Source: Afifella marina DSM 2698
Lineage (GTDB): Bacteria > Pseudomonadota > Alphaproteobacteria > Rhizobiales > Afifellaceae
DNA: 64,000 nt
NCBI RefSeq assembly: GCF_900102695.1
Contig: NZ_FMVW01000007.1
Location: forward strand, 62,001-126,000
Direction of reading: 5' to 3'
Positions 53,022 to 61,889 of this stretch are shown piece after piece. The position numbers and the translations under genes were made by a program. The notes below the pieces were generated by a model. The model saw only the letters and a program-made list of their open reading frames with translations, did not search any database and was not told the DNA's origin. How positions within the stretch are numbered: the stretch's first letter is position 1; each line of letters begins with the position of its first letter.

Positions 53022-53642
53022 GTGAGCGACAATCCGATCCTGAAACGCGTCTACGCGCTCGCCGGGGACCGCGACGAAACGCGCAATGTCTATGCCGCAT
53101 GGGCCAAAGACTACGACACCGACACATTGCGGGGGATGGGCTACGTCGCGCCGAAACTTGCGGCCGCGGCCCTTGCCGACCTCGTCGACGACACGGCCCG
53201 CGTGCTCGATGCCGGCTGCGGCACGGGCCTCGTCGGCGCAGAACTCTCCCGCCATGGGCTCGGCGCCGTCGACGGCATCGATTTGTCGCCGGGCATGCTG
53301 GAAGTCGCGGCCGAGAAGAACGTCTACCGCAATCTCGACGTGGCGGATCTGACAGAGCCCCTGAAAATTGCCGACGACAGCTATGATGCGGCGATCAGCG
53401 TCGGCGTCTTCACCTCCGGCCATGTCGGCCCCGAGGCGATCGCCGATCTTGCGCGCGTGGTGAAGAAGAACGCACCGCTCGTCATTACCGTGCACGAAAA
53501 TGTCTGGGAGGCGCAGGCCTATCCCGATGCCCTCACGCGCTTCGAGGCGAACGGGCATCTGCGCATCAACGGGCTCATCGACGCGCCCTATCACGAACGC
53601 GAGGGCTATCGCTGCCGGCTGTGCCTGCTGTCTGCCGCGTGA
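53022..53642 (+). CDS. Class I SAM-dependent methyltransferase
   Basis: 206 residues from GTG 53022 with GGGAGG nine bases upstream; the frame extends 20 codons further without similarity. Motif I VLDAGCGTGLVGAEL near 62, motif II acidic VDGIDLSPGMLEVA near 84, then YDAAISVGVFTSGHVGP. VYAAWAKDYDTDTL at the N-terminus is typical of small-molecule methyltransferases of the Ubi/Menaquinone-like type. The substrate is unknown. Confidence 0.82.
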   Translation: MSDNPILKRVYALAGDRDETRNVYAAWAKDYDTDTLRGMGYVAPKLAAAALADLVDDTARVLDAGCGTGLVGAELSRHGLGAVDGIDLSPGMLEVAAEKNVYRNLDVADLTEPLKIADDSYDAAISVGVFTSGHVGPEAIADLARVVKKNAPLVITVHENVWEAQAYPDALTRFEANGHLRINGLIDAPYHEREGYRCRLCLLSAA

Positions 53643-53736
53643 TCGAGCCCCGAAGCGCGTCAATACGTGTCACGCTCCGCCCTCGGAAGCCGCGATAGCA
53701 TCGCCGTGCGAGAGCCGCAGGAAAAGGAGCAGAGCG

Positions 53737-54087
53737 ATGAGCGAGAACTTCCCGGAAACCCTGCAGGAGGTCACCGACGGCATCGAGCTTCTGCAAGGCG
53801 CCATTCCCGATCTGATGCAGGCCTTCGGCGCGCTCGGCGAAGCCGCCTCCGAGGAGGCCGCCCTGTCGCCGAAGATCAAAGAGCTCATTTCGCTCGCGAT
53901 CGCCGTCTCCGTGCGCTGCGACGGCTGCATCGCCTACCATGCCAAAGCCGTGGCCGATTGCGGCGCCACGCGCGCGGAGGTGGCCGAGGCGATCGGCACC
54001 GCCATCCATATGGGCGGCGGCCCCTCGGTGGTCTATGGAGGTGCGGCCCTCAGAGCCTTCGACGCCTTTCTGCAAGACCACGGCTGA
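53737..54087 (+). CDS. Carboxymuconolactone decarboxylase/AhpD-like protein
   Basis: 116 residues with AAGGAG before the ATG. The CMD fold is carried by SPKIKELISLAIAVSVRCDGCIAYHAKA, where C61-x2-C64 and H68 form the AhpD-type redox site, so alkylhydroperoxidase/disulfide reductase activity is more likely than lactone decarboxylation. C-terminal helix IGTAIHMGGGPSVVYGG is conserved in the subgroup. It stands between a methyltransferase and arfB genes without clear operon logic. Confidence 0.85.
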   Translation: MSENFPETLQEVTDGIELLQGAIPDLMQAFGALGEAASEEAALSPKIKELISLAIAVSVRCDGCIAYHAKAVADCGATRAEVAEAIGTAIHMGGGPSVVYGGAALRAFDAFLQDHG

Positions 54088-54169
54088 GGCGCAATCGTGG
54101 AAGGTGGCGGGCGGCCTGACGAAGCCATTTGATGATTGAGAAGAACAGAACCGGCCGCGATCTTTGAGC

Positions 54170-54583
54170 ATGATCCGCATTTCCACCAACATCGCGCTTG
54201 CCGAAGACGAAATCGAAGAGCGCTTCGTCCAGGCGTCCGGCCCCGGCGGGCAGAACGTCAACAAGGTGGCAAGCGCGGTGGAGCTGCGCTTTGCGCTCGC
54301 CGCCTCGCAGAGCCTGCCGCCGGACGTGAAGCAGCGCGTCACCGGCCTTGCCGGCCGCCGCCTGAACAAGGACGGCGTCCTCGTCATCCGCGCGGAACGC
54401 TTCCGCAGCCAGGAGCAGAACCGCGAGGATGCCGAAAAGCGCCTCGTCATGCTCATCCGCCAGGCTCTGACGGCACCCAAGAAGCGCCGGCCGACGCGAC
54501 CGACCCGCGCCTCAAAGGAGCGGCGCTTGAAGGCAAAGAAGGCGCGCGGGAGCCTGAAGAAAGAAAGACGCGGCGAATGGTGA
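54170..54583 (+). CDS. arfB: Alternative ribosome-rescue factor ArfB (YaeJ, class-I RF-like hydrolase)
   Basis: 137 residues from ATG 54170 (a TTG two codons earlier is possible). The catalytic GGQ lies at residues 26-28 in ASGPGGQNVNKVASAVELRF. The basic C-terminal tail (KKRRPTRPTR, SKERRLKAKKARGSLKKERR) is the part that enters the empty mRNA channel of stalled ribosomes. It hydrolyses peptidyl-tRNA on non-stop complexes. Confidence 0.93.
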   Translation: MIRISTNIALAEDEIEERFVQASGPGGQNVNKVASAVELRFALAASQSLPPDVKQRVTGLAGRRLNKDGVLVIRAERFRSQEQNREDAEKRLVMLIRQALTAPKKRRPTRPTRASKERRLKAKKARGSLKKERRGEW

Positions 54584-54661
54584 GAAGGTAAGCCCCGGCG
54601 AAATGCCCGGCTCGCCTTCTCTTTGCTTGTGAGACAAGAACAGGCAGTCTAGCCATATCGG

Positions 54662-55777
54662 ATGAGCGATGGACTGAGACATACCGGCTTCTTCAGCGAC
54701 GAGGCCTGTTTCTGGCACGGTGGCGGCAATTACGCCTTCATGGTGCCGGCCGGCGGGCTGGTTCAGCCCATGAACGGGCTACCGGAAAGCCCGGAGAGCA
54801 AACGGCGGCTCAAGAACCTCTTGGAGCGCACCGGCCTCATCGCCGAGCTCGATCAGCGCTCTGCCGCACCGGCGACGGACGAGATGCTCCGGCGCGTCCA
54901 TCCCGAACATTACCTTCGCGAATTCAAACAGCTCTCCGACGCGGGCGGCGGCGAGCTCGGTCAACGCACGCCCTTCGGGCCGGGCGGTTACGAGATCGCG
55001 GCCCTGTCGGCAGGCCTTGCAACGGAAGCGCTTCGTGCCGTCCTCGGCGAGGAAATGGTCAACGCCTATGCGCTGTCGCGCCCGCCCGGACATCATTGCC
55101 TGCCCGACCGGCCAATGGGCTTTTGTCTTCTTGCCAATATCGCCATCGCCATAGAGGCGGCCTTTGCCGAGCGGCGGGCGGAGCGCATCGCCGTCGTCGA
55201 TTGGGACGTGCATCACGGCAACGGCACCGAGGCGATCTTTTACGACCGCAGCGACGTCCTGACGATTTCGCTCCACCAGGAAAACAATTACCCGCCGGGC
55301 TCCGGCCGGATCGAGGCCCGCGGCGAAGGGGCCGGCGAAGGCTACAACATCAACGTCCCGCTTCTGCCGGGCGGCGGCCACGACGCCTATTTCTATGCCT
55401 TCGAAAAGATCGTGAGCCCGGCCCTCACCCGGTTTCGTCCGGATGCGATCATCGTCGCCTGCGGCTTTGATTCCTCCGGCGTCGACCCGCTCGGACGCAT
55501 GCTGACCTCGGCCTCGACCTTCCGCCAGATGACACGAACTCTGATGGAAAGGGCGCTCGAACTCTGCGGCAGCCGCCTCGTCGTCGTCCATGAAGGCGGC
55601 TATTCGGAGCTGCATGTGCCCTTCTGCGGACACCAGGTCATCGAGACGCTGTCGCGCTCTGAGATCCATGCGCCGGATCCGCTGGAGGAGCGCATTTCAG
55701 GTCAGCAGCCCTCGCCGCGCACCCAGGCGTTCCAGCGCGTCCTGATCAACGAAATGGCCGGCTTTCTAGGCTTTTAG
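54662..55777 (+). CDS. Histone deacetylase-family (class II-like) amidohydrolase
   Basis: 371 residues. RPPGHHCLPDRPMGFCLLAN near 141, zinc ligands in VDWDVHHGNGT near 180, and the third ligand aspartate in VACGFDSSGVDPLG near 264, followed by VHEGGYSE. These enzymes deacetylate polyamines or other N-acetyl compounds in bacteria. The motif set favours acetylpolyamine/HDAC-like activity. ATG 54662. A strong terminator follows at 55800. Confidence 0.88.
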   Translation: MSDGLRHTGFFSDEACFWHGGGNYAFMVPAGGLVQPMNGLPESPESKRRLKNLLERTGLIAELDQRSAAPATDEMLRRVHPEHYLREFKQLSDAGGGELGQRTPFGPGGYEIAALSAGLATEALRAVLGEEMVNAYALSRPPGHHCLPDRPMGFCLLANIAIAIEAAFAERRAERIAVVDWDVHHGNGTEAIFYDRSDVLTISLHQENNYPPGSGRIEARGEGAGEGYNINVPLLPGGGHDAYFYAFEKIVSPALTRFRPDAIIVACGFDSSGVDPLGRMLTSASTFRQMTRTLMERALELCGSRLVVVHEGGYSELHVPFCGHQVIETLSRSEIHAPDPLEERISGQQPSPRTQAFQRVLINEMAGFLGF

Positions 55778-55799
55778 CGCCCACCCCTCCGCTCAGGAG

Positions 55800-55828
55800 A
55801 AAACCTCTCGCCCAGGGCGGGAGGTTTT
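55800..55828. terminator. Bidirectional rho-independent terminator
   Basis: AAAACCTCTCGCCC and GGGCGGGAGGTTTT form a stem of about 12 bp with one wobble and a tiny loop; A-run and T-run flanks suit both directions. It sits between the convergent HDAC-like and MBL genes. Confidence 0.85.
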
Positions 55829-55855
55829 GGCACCCCTGCACAGATCAAGGACGCG

Positions 55856-56884
55856 TTAGCTCACGCCCTTCAAGACCGGCATCCATTGCGCCGGCACAAA
55901 GCGATAGCCGTCGCCGTCCTTGCCGATATGCCCGGTCGCCGGGAATGGGAAATGGTAAGAAGCGATGCGCATGCGCTCCTCGGCCACCATGTCGAGGATG
56001 CGGTGGCGCGTCTCCCGCGCCGCATCGGCATCCTGATCGAAGACGGCCGACCAGTCCGGATGGGTGACGAAGAGCGCCGGATGGTTGGTCGTATCGGACA
56101 GGAACATCATCTTCTCGTCGCCCGAGGCGATGGCGAAGACGGTGTGGCCCGGCGTATGGCCATGGGCGTCGATCGCGGTGATGCCGGGAGAAAACTCCTC
56201 GTCCCAGGAAAACTGCGTCAGGCGATCATCGAGCGTGCCGAAAATCTGTTGCGCGAGATCGAAATTCCCGCGCCGCCCTTCCGGGGCATTCGCCTTGTTG
56301 TCGTCGCTCATCCAATAGGCATATTCCGGCTCCGGCACGAAGACTTCGGCGTTCGGATAGATCGGCGCGCCGTCCTTGCTGGTGAGCCCCATGATGTGAT
56401 CGCCGTGGAAATGGCTGATCACCACCTTGGTGACGTCTTCCGGCGCCATGCCGGCCGCCGCCATGCCCCGTTTCAACTGGCCGGCCGTGGGCGGGCCTTT
56501 CTCCCCGAAGCCGGTATCGAAGAGGATGAGATCGTCGCCCGTCCGCAATGTAAGCGGCGTGAACGGGATGAAGAGCTTGTCCTCCGGCAGAAACGCCTCG
56601 CGCAACGCCGCCTGCACGTCCTCAAGCCCCGCATTGACGACGAAACCGTCCTGAAGCGGGCGTTCCGCCATACCGTCGGAGAGCTGCGTGACGAGAAAAT
56701 CGCCAAGCTGATAGCGATAGGCGCTCGGAAGCTGCTCGTCCGGTGCCGCCGGCATTCCGGCCATCTCTTGATTTCCTTCAGATGCGCTTTGCGCATCGGC
56801 TCTGCCAATGCCGCGCGTCAGGGCGGCCGCGCCGGCTGTCCCGGCGGCCAGGGTGAGAAAAAGTGATCTCCTGTCGAGATGCAT
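55856..56884 (-). CDS. Exported MBL-fold metallo-hydrolase
   Basis: 342 residues from ATG 56884 with GGGAGG upstream. The N-terminus MHLDRRSLFLTLAAGTAG is Tat-like. Core: LILFDTGFG, the zinc motif SHFHGDHIMGL (HxHxDH), HGHTPGHT and LSDTTNH, with a final H in SYHFPFP. This is the quorum-quenching lactonase/methyl-parathion-hydrolase-like branch of the superfamily. The substrate is not predictable. Confidence 0.87.
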   Translation of the reverse strand: MHLDRRSLFLTLAAGTAGAAALTRGIGRADAQSASEGNQEMAGMPAAPDEQLPSAYRYQLGDFLVTQLSDGMAERPLQDGFVVNAGLEDVQAALREAFLPEDKLFIPFTPLTLRTGDDLILFDTGFGEKGPPTAGQLKRGMAAAGMAPEDVTKVVISHFHGDHIMGLTSKDGAPIYPNAEVFVPEPEYAYWMSDDNKANAPEGRRGNFDLAQQIFGTLDDRLTQFSWDEEFSPGITAIDAHGHTPGHTVFAIASGDEKMMFLSDTTNHPALFVTHPDWSAVFDQDADAARETRHRILDMVAEERMRIASYHFPFPATGHIGKDGDGYRFVPAQWMPVLKGVS

Positions 56885-56993
56885 ACGAACCTCCCTCACG
56901 GTCAAGTCTCCTAACCAAAACTAGGAGGCAGACGGCGCTTGTCAGGTCGGCGGCAACGCGCCTGGGACAAATCGCTGTGAGGCGAGAGGCTTT

Positions 56994-58202
56994 TCAGGTT
57001 CCGCGGATGCGGCCACGTCCCGCGAAGAGCGGTGTTATCTGGACGACGAAAAAGAGAAAAAAGGCGGACGACCAAAACGTCCCGCCGCCCACCAGGAGCG
57101 GACGGTAGAGATCGACGTCGAGCGGCGCCGCAACCCGCAGAAGGGCGCCAGCATGGACGAGAACAATGGCGAGGCGCACCGCCTTCCCGGCCGGTCTCCC
57201 CGCCTCAGCCGAAACCGCAAGCCGCGCCATCACGGCAAGCGTCATCGTGCCGATCGCCCCGGCAGAGAGCGCATGCAGCGCCGCATCGGCGGGCACAAGA
57301 GAGGCAGGCGATGCGGCAAGTGCGGCGAGGCAAAGCCCGACAATCAACCAAAGATAGCCGCCGTGAAGAGCAAGCGTTGGCAGATCACCGAGGAGGAAGC
57401 CGCGCCAGCGCACGAGACGTGCAAGGTTGATGAGACCCGCACTCCCCGCCAGCACGAACGTGAGCGGATGCGACGGCACGAGCACCCAGGCGACAAGACC
57501 GGCGGAGAGCGACAAAAGCGCGATCAGATCGAAGCGCCGATAAGGCTCCGGCACGCGCCCGCCCGCTTCCTCCCCAAGGGCAAGACGCGTGAACTCGGGC
57601 ACGAGCCGCCCTCCGACGGCCCCGATGAGGAGGGCGCCGACGGCGATGCCGAGGCGGGAGAGAAGTGCCGTCATCTCGTAATCGAGAGGCCCATCACCGA
57701 AAGCGAAGACACGGTGCGCCAGCGAGGCCCCGGCAAGAAGCGGGAAGAGCACAAGCCCGTGCTTCGACTGTCTGCCGCCCGGAAGGCGCGATAGCTGCAG
57801 AAGCAGGCCCGCAACGGCGAGAGGAAAGAGAATATCGACCGCCGTTCCGATCGCAAACGGCACGACGAGCGGCAGAAGGCGGCCGGCGGTCCAAAGGACG
57901 AAAAGAAGCGCGAGCGACCGCTCCGGCAAAGCGCTCTCGCCCGTGCCCTTGGCGGCGAGTGAGAGAAGATAACCCGCCATCACGGCGGGCAGATAGCCGA
58001 ACACCATCTCATGCGCGTGCCATTCGAGCGCCGGCATGCCGGCAACCTCGACGGGCTCAACCAGATAGAGCCAAAGCCAGACGGGCACGGCCGACGCGGC
58101 GAACAGCGAGGCGCCGATGAAGAACGGGCGGAAGGGGGTGGCGAAAAACCAGCCGCTCCGGCGGCCGGGATCCGCGGCGGCCGCGGCAGAAAGCGCAGAC
58201 AT
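56994..58202 (-). CDS. nnrS: NnrS family heme-copper membrane protein
   Basis: 402 residues, about 12 membrane segments. FFATPFRPFFIGASLFA near 20 and EWHAHEMVFGYLPAVMAGYLL near 60 are the NnrS signature, with histidines that bind heme/copper. NnrS protects iron centres against nitric oxide in denitrifiers. With the DUF2249 gene and nirK/nirV nearby it belongs to the nitrogen-oxide cluster. Confidence 0.92.
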   Translation of the reverse strand: MSALSAAAAADPGRRSGWFFATPFRPFFIGASLFAASAVPVWLWLYLVEPVEVAGMPALEWHAHEMVFGYLPAVMAGYLLSLAAKGTGESALPERSLALLFVLWTAGRLLPLVVPFAIGTAVDILFPLAVAGLLLQLSRLPGGRQSKHGLVLFPLLAGASLAHRVFAFGDGPLDYEMTALLSRLGIAVGALLIGAVGGRLVPEFTRLALGEEAGGRVPEPYRRFDLIALLSLSAGLVAWVLVPSHPLTFVLAGSAGLINLARLVRWRGFLLGDLPTLALHGGYLWLIVGLCLAALAASPASLVPADAALHALSAGAIGTMTLAVMARLAVSAEAGRPAGKAVRLAIVLVHAGALLRVAAPLDVDLYRPLLVGGGTFWSSAFFLFFVVQITPLFAGRGRIRGT

Positions 58203-58212
58203 CGCTCAAGCC

Positions 58213-58458
58213 TCAGATCCGACCGATCCTGACGCGCCATTCATCCGGGCCGCGCACGACATAATCCCAGGTGAAATCGCCCGGGATGGCGATCTGCAGA
58301 TAATGAAACAGTCCCATCGGATCGTGATCGTTGACGATGAGCAGGGCCTCGCCCGTCTGAAGCTCATCGAAGGCGGCAAAGAAGGCGACGCGCCGCATCG
58401 GTTTCGTGACCTCGCGCAAATCGACGAGCCGATCCTCGGCGGCAGAAACGGTCATCAC
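58213..58458 (-). CDS. DUF2249 domain protein
   Basis: 81 residues. VDLREVTKPMRRVAFFAAFDEL, ALLIVNDHDPMGLFHYLQ and FTWDYVVRGPDEWRVRIGR match the small DUF2249/TusA-like-fold proteins often encoded with denitrification genes. It lies just upstream of nnrS on the same strand (10-base gap), so they are co-transcribed. Molecular role unknown. Confidence 0.87.
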   Translation of the reverse strand: MMTVSAAEDRLVDLREVTKPMRRVAFFAAFDELQTGEALLIVNDHDPMGLFHYLQIAIPGDFTWDYVVRGPDEWRVRIGRI

Positions 58459-58590
58459 TCACCCTCCACGTTTCAAAAGAGACCCGAAGACTAAGCCGGC
58501 GGCTGTCATCACTCGTTGCGCCACCACAAACAAGGGACGCGAGGCTTCCTCTGCGAAGGGACGAAACACCCATCTGGCCGTCTCTCTGCC

Positions 58591-59406
58591 TTAGAAAAAC
58601 TCATCCAGCATGAGGTGGAATTGCAGCCTTTGCCAATCGACATCGACGACGCCGTATTGCCGGAGAAACCGCTCCTGAAGCGAACGGTCGAAATCCCCAA
58701 GACAGTTCCACATGATGGCAAGGTCCTGGTATCGATCCGCGATACCGGCTTTCCCGACATCGATGCACCCCGTCACCTCACCATCGAGGATCGAGAGGTT
58801 GTCGAGAGAAAAGTCGCCATGCGTGACGACCACATCCGGCGCAAATGGCAACAGGCGATGCATCTCCTCCCACACCTGTTCTGCCGTCCATCCTTTCCGC
58901 TCGTCATCGAAATCCTCGACATCGACCAGGCCCGCATCGAGGCGCTCTCGCGCACGGGCGAGGCTGTAAACGTGATCGCTCGTGAAGGGGCAGGCGCACA
59001 CTGGGATCGCATGCAGCCGGCGCAAGAACACCGCCAGCGCGTCGACAATGGCGAGGCCCGCCGCGGGATCGGCCTCCAACACCTGATAGGCAGTCTTCCC
59101 GGGGATGGCCGTCGTCACAAGCCATGCCTCATCCGACGTACGCGTGAAACTGATGAGCGCCGGCACCGATATGTATCCGGCGAGCCAGCGCAATCTCACC
59201 ATTTCATCGCTCAGATCATCCGCGAGGGCATCTTGGCCATGCTTCAAAAACGCGTCCGGGCCATTCAGTTTGCCATGCAGTCGAAAGACAGAACCGCCCG
59301 ACTGACCGACCCTGTCGCGCATCCACCGATAGCCCGCCAGGTCGGCGGACATATGGCCGGGCACCGGAGCCGGCTCACACGCCTCTTCTCGATCCACATC
59401 GCTCAT
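58591..59406 (-). CDS. APH(3')-I-like aminoglycoside 3'-phosphotransferase
   Basis: 271 residues from ATG 59406 (GGAGGGGG upstream), the same length as the plasmid kanamycin kinase APH(3')-Ia. As remembered, both share GQSG, FLKHG (K55), DEMVRL, TTAIPGKTA, VDALAVFLRRLH, FDDER, VVTHGDFSLDNL (D198 catalytic base, N203), CIDVG (D216), GIADRYQDLAI and QFHLMLDEFF. By eye identity is well over half. The enzyme would transfer ATP phosphate to the 3'-hydroxyl of kanamycin or neomycin. No transposon ends are visible and its base composition fits the genome, so it looks chromosomal. It splits the nitrogen-oxide genes. Confidence 0.9.
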   Translation of the reverse strand: MSDVDREEACEPAPVPGHMSADLAGYRWMRDRVGQSGGSVFRLHGKLNGPDAFLKHGQDALADDLSDEMVRLRWLAGYISVPALISFTRTSDEAWLVTTAIPGKTAYQVLEADPAAGLAIVDALAVFLRRLHAIPVCACPFTSDHVYSLARARERLDAGLVDVEDFDDERKGWTAEQVWEEMHRLLPFAPDVVVTHGDFSLDNLSILDGEVTGCIDVGKAGIADRYQDLAIMWNCLGDFDRSLQERFLRQYGVVDVDWQRLQFHLMLDEFF

Positions 59407-59740
59407 CCATAACCCCCTCCGCAAGGAGGCGCTTTCCATAGGTCACGAATGCGGCCTTTGCTGCGAACCTCGCAGGGCAGGACGCCGCGCCCGAAGCCGA
59501 TCTGTCACGTCTTTCCGAACCACCGCAGCACGCTGCCGCAACCCACCAAGCCAAGAAATCGGCGGCCTCCACAGCAGTTTTTGACAGAATGTCGCAGACG
59601 ACCTCCGTGCCGTTACTGACAGAATGCCGCACCACGCCAAATAGGCCACCGTTCCGTTCTTTGCTTTTCCGCAAAAACGCTTTCCGCGATCGGGTGTTCA
59701 TTCCCGTCATCGAACGAGATCGAGAAAAAGGACGAGATCG
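59407..59740. other. Divergent promoter region between the APH-like gene and nirK
   Basis: 334 bases. It contains a direct repeat TGACAGAATG-T/C-CGCA at 59582-59596 and 59617-59631 (35 bases apart), a candidate site for a nirK regulator. I searched for an FNR/NnrR dyad (TTGAN-n4-NTCAA) and saw none with correct spacing. Confidence 0.5.
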
Positions 59741-60865
59741 ATGATCACCCGCCGCTCCGCATTGATGGGTGCCGCCAGTGCTGCCACAGCCGCCTTTCTG
59801 GCGAGCGCTCCTGCCCGTGCCACCGAGAAGGCCTCCGACGGCCTCACCCCCGCGACCACGGTCGGCGATCTACCGCGCGTGAAGGGCAAGCTCGTCACGC
59901 CGCCGCATGTCATGGCGCATGACCAGGTGGCCAAGGGCGGACCCAAGATCGTCGAATTCAAGATGACGGTGCAGGAGAAGAAGGTCGTCGTCGACGACCA
60001 GGGCACCGAATTCCAGGCCATGACCTACGAAGGCTCGATGCCCGGACCGACGATGGTGGTGCATGAAGGCGATTATCTGGAGCTGACCCTCGTCAATCCG
60101 GAAACCAACACGATGCCGCACAACATCGATTTCCACGCCTCCACGGGCGCGCTCGGCGGCGGCGGCCTCACTCTCATCAATCCGGGCGAGCAGACGGTGC
60201 TGCGCTTCAAGGCCTTCCGCCCCGGCGTCTTCATCTACCATTGCGCGCCGACCGGCATGGTGCCCTGGCACGTCGTCTCCGGCATGAGCGGTGCGGTCCT
60301 GGTTCTGCCGCGCGACGGCCTCAAGGATGGCGACGGCAAGCCGCTCAAGTACGACCGCATCTACACGATCGGCGAATTCGATCTCTACATCCCCCGGGAC
60401 GAGGACGGGAACTACAGGACCTATGACAGCCCCGGCGAATCCTATTCCGATACGCTCGACGTGATGCGCGGCCTCATCCCGACCCATGTCGTCTTCAACG
60501 GCAAGGTCGGTGCGCTGACCGGCGAAGGCGCCATGACGGCAAAGGTCGGCGAGACGGTGCTCTTCATCCATTCCTGCGCCAACCGCGACAGCCGCCCGCA
60601 TCTCATCGGCGGGCACGGCGACTGGGTGTGGGAGAACGGCAAATTCGCCAATGCTCCGCAGAAGGATCAGGAGACCTGGTTCGTGCGCGGCGGCAGCGCG
60701 GCGGCGGCCATCTACACCTTCCGCCAGCCCGGCATCTACGCCTACGTCAACCACAACCTGATCGAGGCGGCGGAGCTCGGTGCCACCGGCCATGTGAAGG
60801 TGGAAGGCGACTGGGACAACGACCTGATGATGCAGGTGAGCGCCCCCGGCCCAATCTCTGCCTGA
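59741..60865 (+). CDS. nirK: Copper-containing nitrite reductase NirK
   Basis: 374 residues, periplasmic; Tat-type leader [19 protein letters not shown]. It reduces nitrite to nitric oxide. Type 1 copper ligands H127, C168, H177 and M182; type 2 ligands H132, H167 and H338; catalytic D130 and H287. All are read directly ([38 protein letters not shown]). The spacing [10 protein letters not shown] is of the class I (AniA/Rhodobacter) kind. ATG 59741; nirV follows after 99 bases. Confidence 0.95.
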   Translation: MITRRSALMGAASAATAAFLASAPARATEKASDGLTPATTVGDLPRVKGKLVTPPHVMAHDQVAKGGPKIVEFKMTVQEKKVVVDDQGTEFQAMTYEGSMPGPTMVVHEGDYLELTLVNPETNTMPHNIDFHASTGALGGGGLTLINPGEQTVLRFKAFRPGVFIYHCAPTGMVPWHVVSGMSGAVLVLPRDGLKDGDGKPLKYDRIYTIGEFDLYIPRDEDGNYRTYDSPGESYSDTLDVMRGLIPTHVVFNGKVGALTGEGAMTAKVGETVLFIHSCANRDSRPHLIGGHGDWVWENGKFANAPQKDQETWFVRGGSAAAAIYTFRQPGIYAYVNHNLIEAAELGATGHVKVEGDWDNDLMMQVSAPGPISA

Positions 60866-60964
60866 AGATCCGACGACGACCTTCCCGCTGACCGACAGGC
60901 CGGCGGAGCGGCCCGCCATGCCCCCCGGCGGGCCGCCTAACCCCAAAAGAGCGAGGAGGGGACG

Positions 60965-61825
60965 ATGCAGCTTCATAAGACGCTTCGCGACGCCATTGCC
61001 TCAGGCGCACTCCTCCTCGCCTTTTCCGGTTCCGCCCTCGTCGCGCCCGCCTCTGCCGCGGATGAGACGACGGATGATGCCGCATTCGTGCGCATCGAGA
61101 GCCAGGAAGTCGCCTATCGGCCCTCCGGCGAATTTCTCCGCGGCAATCATCCCGTCGATCCCCCGCTTGCGAAGATCAGACCAGAGCGCGCCTTCTTCAT
61201 CATGAAACGGCAGGTAACGCGCGGCGAATATTCCGCTTGCGTCGCCGCGGGCGCCTGCCGGGCGCTGGACGAGGCGGGAGACGCGGCGCTCCCCCTCGTC
61301 GGCGTCAGTTACGACGATGCAATGGCCTACGCCGCCTATCTGTCGGAGGCGACCGGCGACCATTACCGCCTGCCGTCGGACGAGGAATGGGCGATCGCAG
61401 CCGGCTCGCGCTTTCACGACGATGGACTCGGCGTCACGACCGATACGGACAATCCGGCGGAACGCTGGCTTGCAAGCTATGACGCGGAGGCCGCGCGCGC
61501 CCGCAAGGTCGAGGCCGAACCGCGCCCCATCGGCAGCTTCGGCGAAAACGAGAACGGCCTCTTGGATGTCTCAGGCAATGTCTGGGAATGGACGTCGACC
61601 TGTTTCACGCGCCACCGGCTCGACGAAACCGGCGCGTCGAAAAGCCATGAAAGCTGCGGCGTGCGCATCGCCGAAGGCGAACACCGCGCCTATCTAACGA
61701 GCTTCGTGCGCGACCCATCGGCCGGCGCCTGCTCGGTCGGCATCCCGCCCGCCAATCTCGGCATCCGGCTGGTGCGCGAAGACAAAGGCTTCTTCGGACG
61801 CATCGGCGAAGTCTTCGGCTTCTGA
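60965..61825 (+). CDS. nirV: NirV, formylglycine-generating-enzyme-like (SUMF1) protein
   Basis: 286 residues with a Sec signal peptide ending PASAAD. SUMF1-fold segments: FFIMKRQVTRGEYSACV near 76, GVSYDDAMAYAAYLSEATGDHYRLPSDEEW near 113, LLDVSGNVWEWTSTC near 200 and NLGIRLVRED near the end. NirV accompanies nirK in many alphaproteobacteria. Its role is unclear, perhaps maturation. GAGGAGGGG precedes the ATG. Confidence 0.88.
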   Translation: MQLHKTLRDAIASGALLLAFSGSALVAPASAADETTDDAAFVRIESQEVAYRPSGEFLRGNHPVDPPLAKIRPERAFFIMKRQVTRGEYSACVAAGACRALDEAGDAALPLVGVSYDDAMAYAAYLSEATGDHYRLPSDEEWAIAAGSRFHDDGLGVTTDTDNPAERWLASYDAEAARARKVEAEPRPIGSFGENENGLLDVSGNVWEWTSTCFTRHRLDETGASKSHESCGVRIAEGEHRAYLTSFVRDPSAGACSVGIPPANLGIRLVREDKGFFGRIGEVFGF

Positions 61826-61889
61826 AACGAGCGGCAGATGCGCCTCGCCCCGGCAATGCACAGGGGCGCGTCAATCGATGGACCGAGCC

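Noticed and set aside
59575-59610. TTGAC near 59581 as half of an FNR/NnrR box for nirK
   Set aside because: The matching half is absent at the required four-base spacing; GTCGC follows after five bases.
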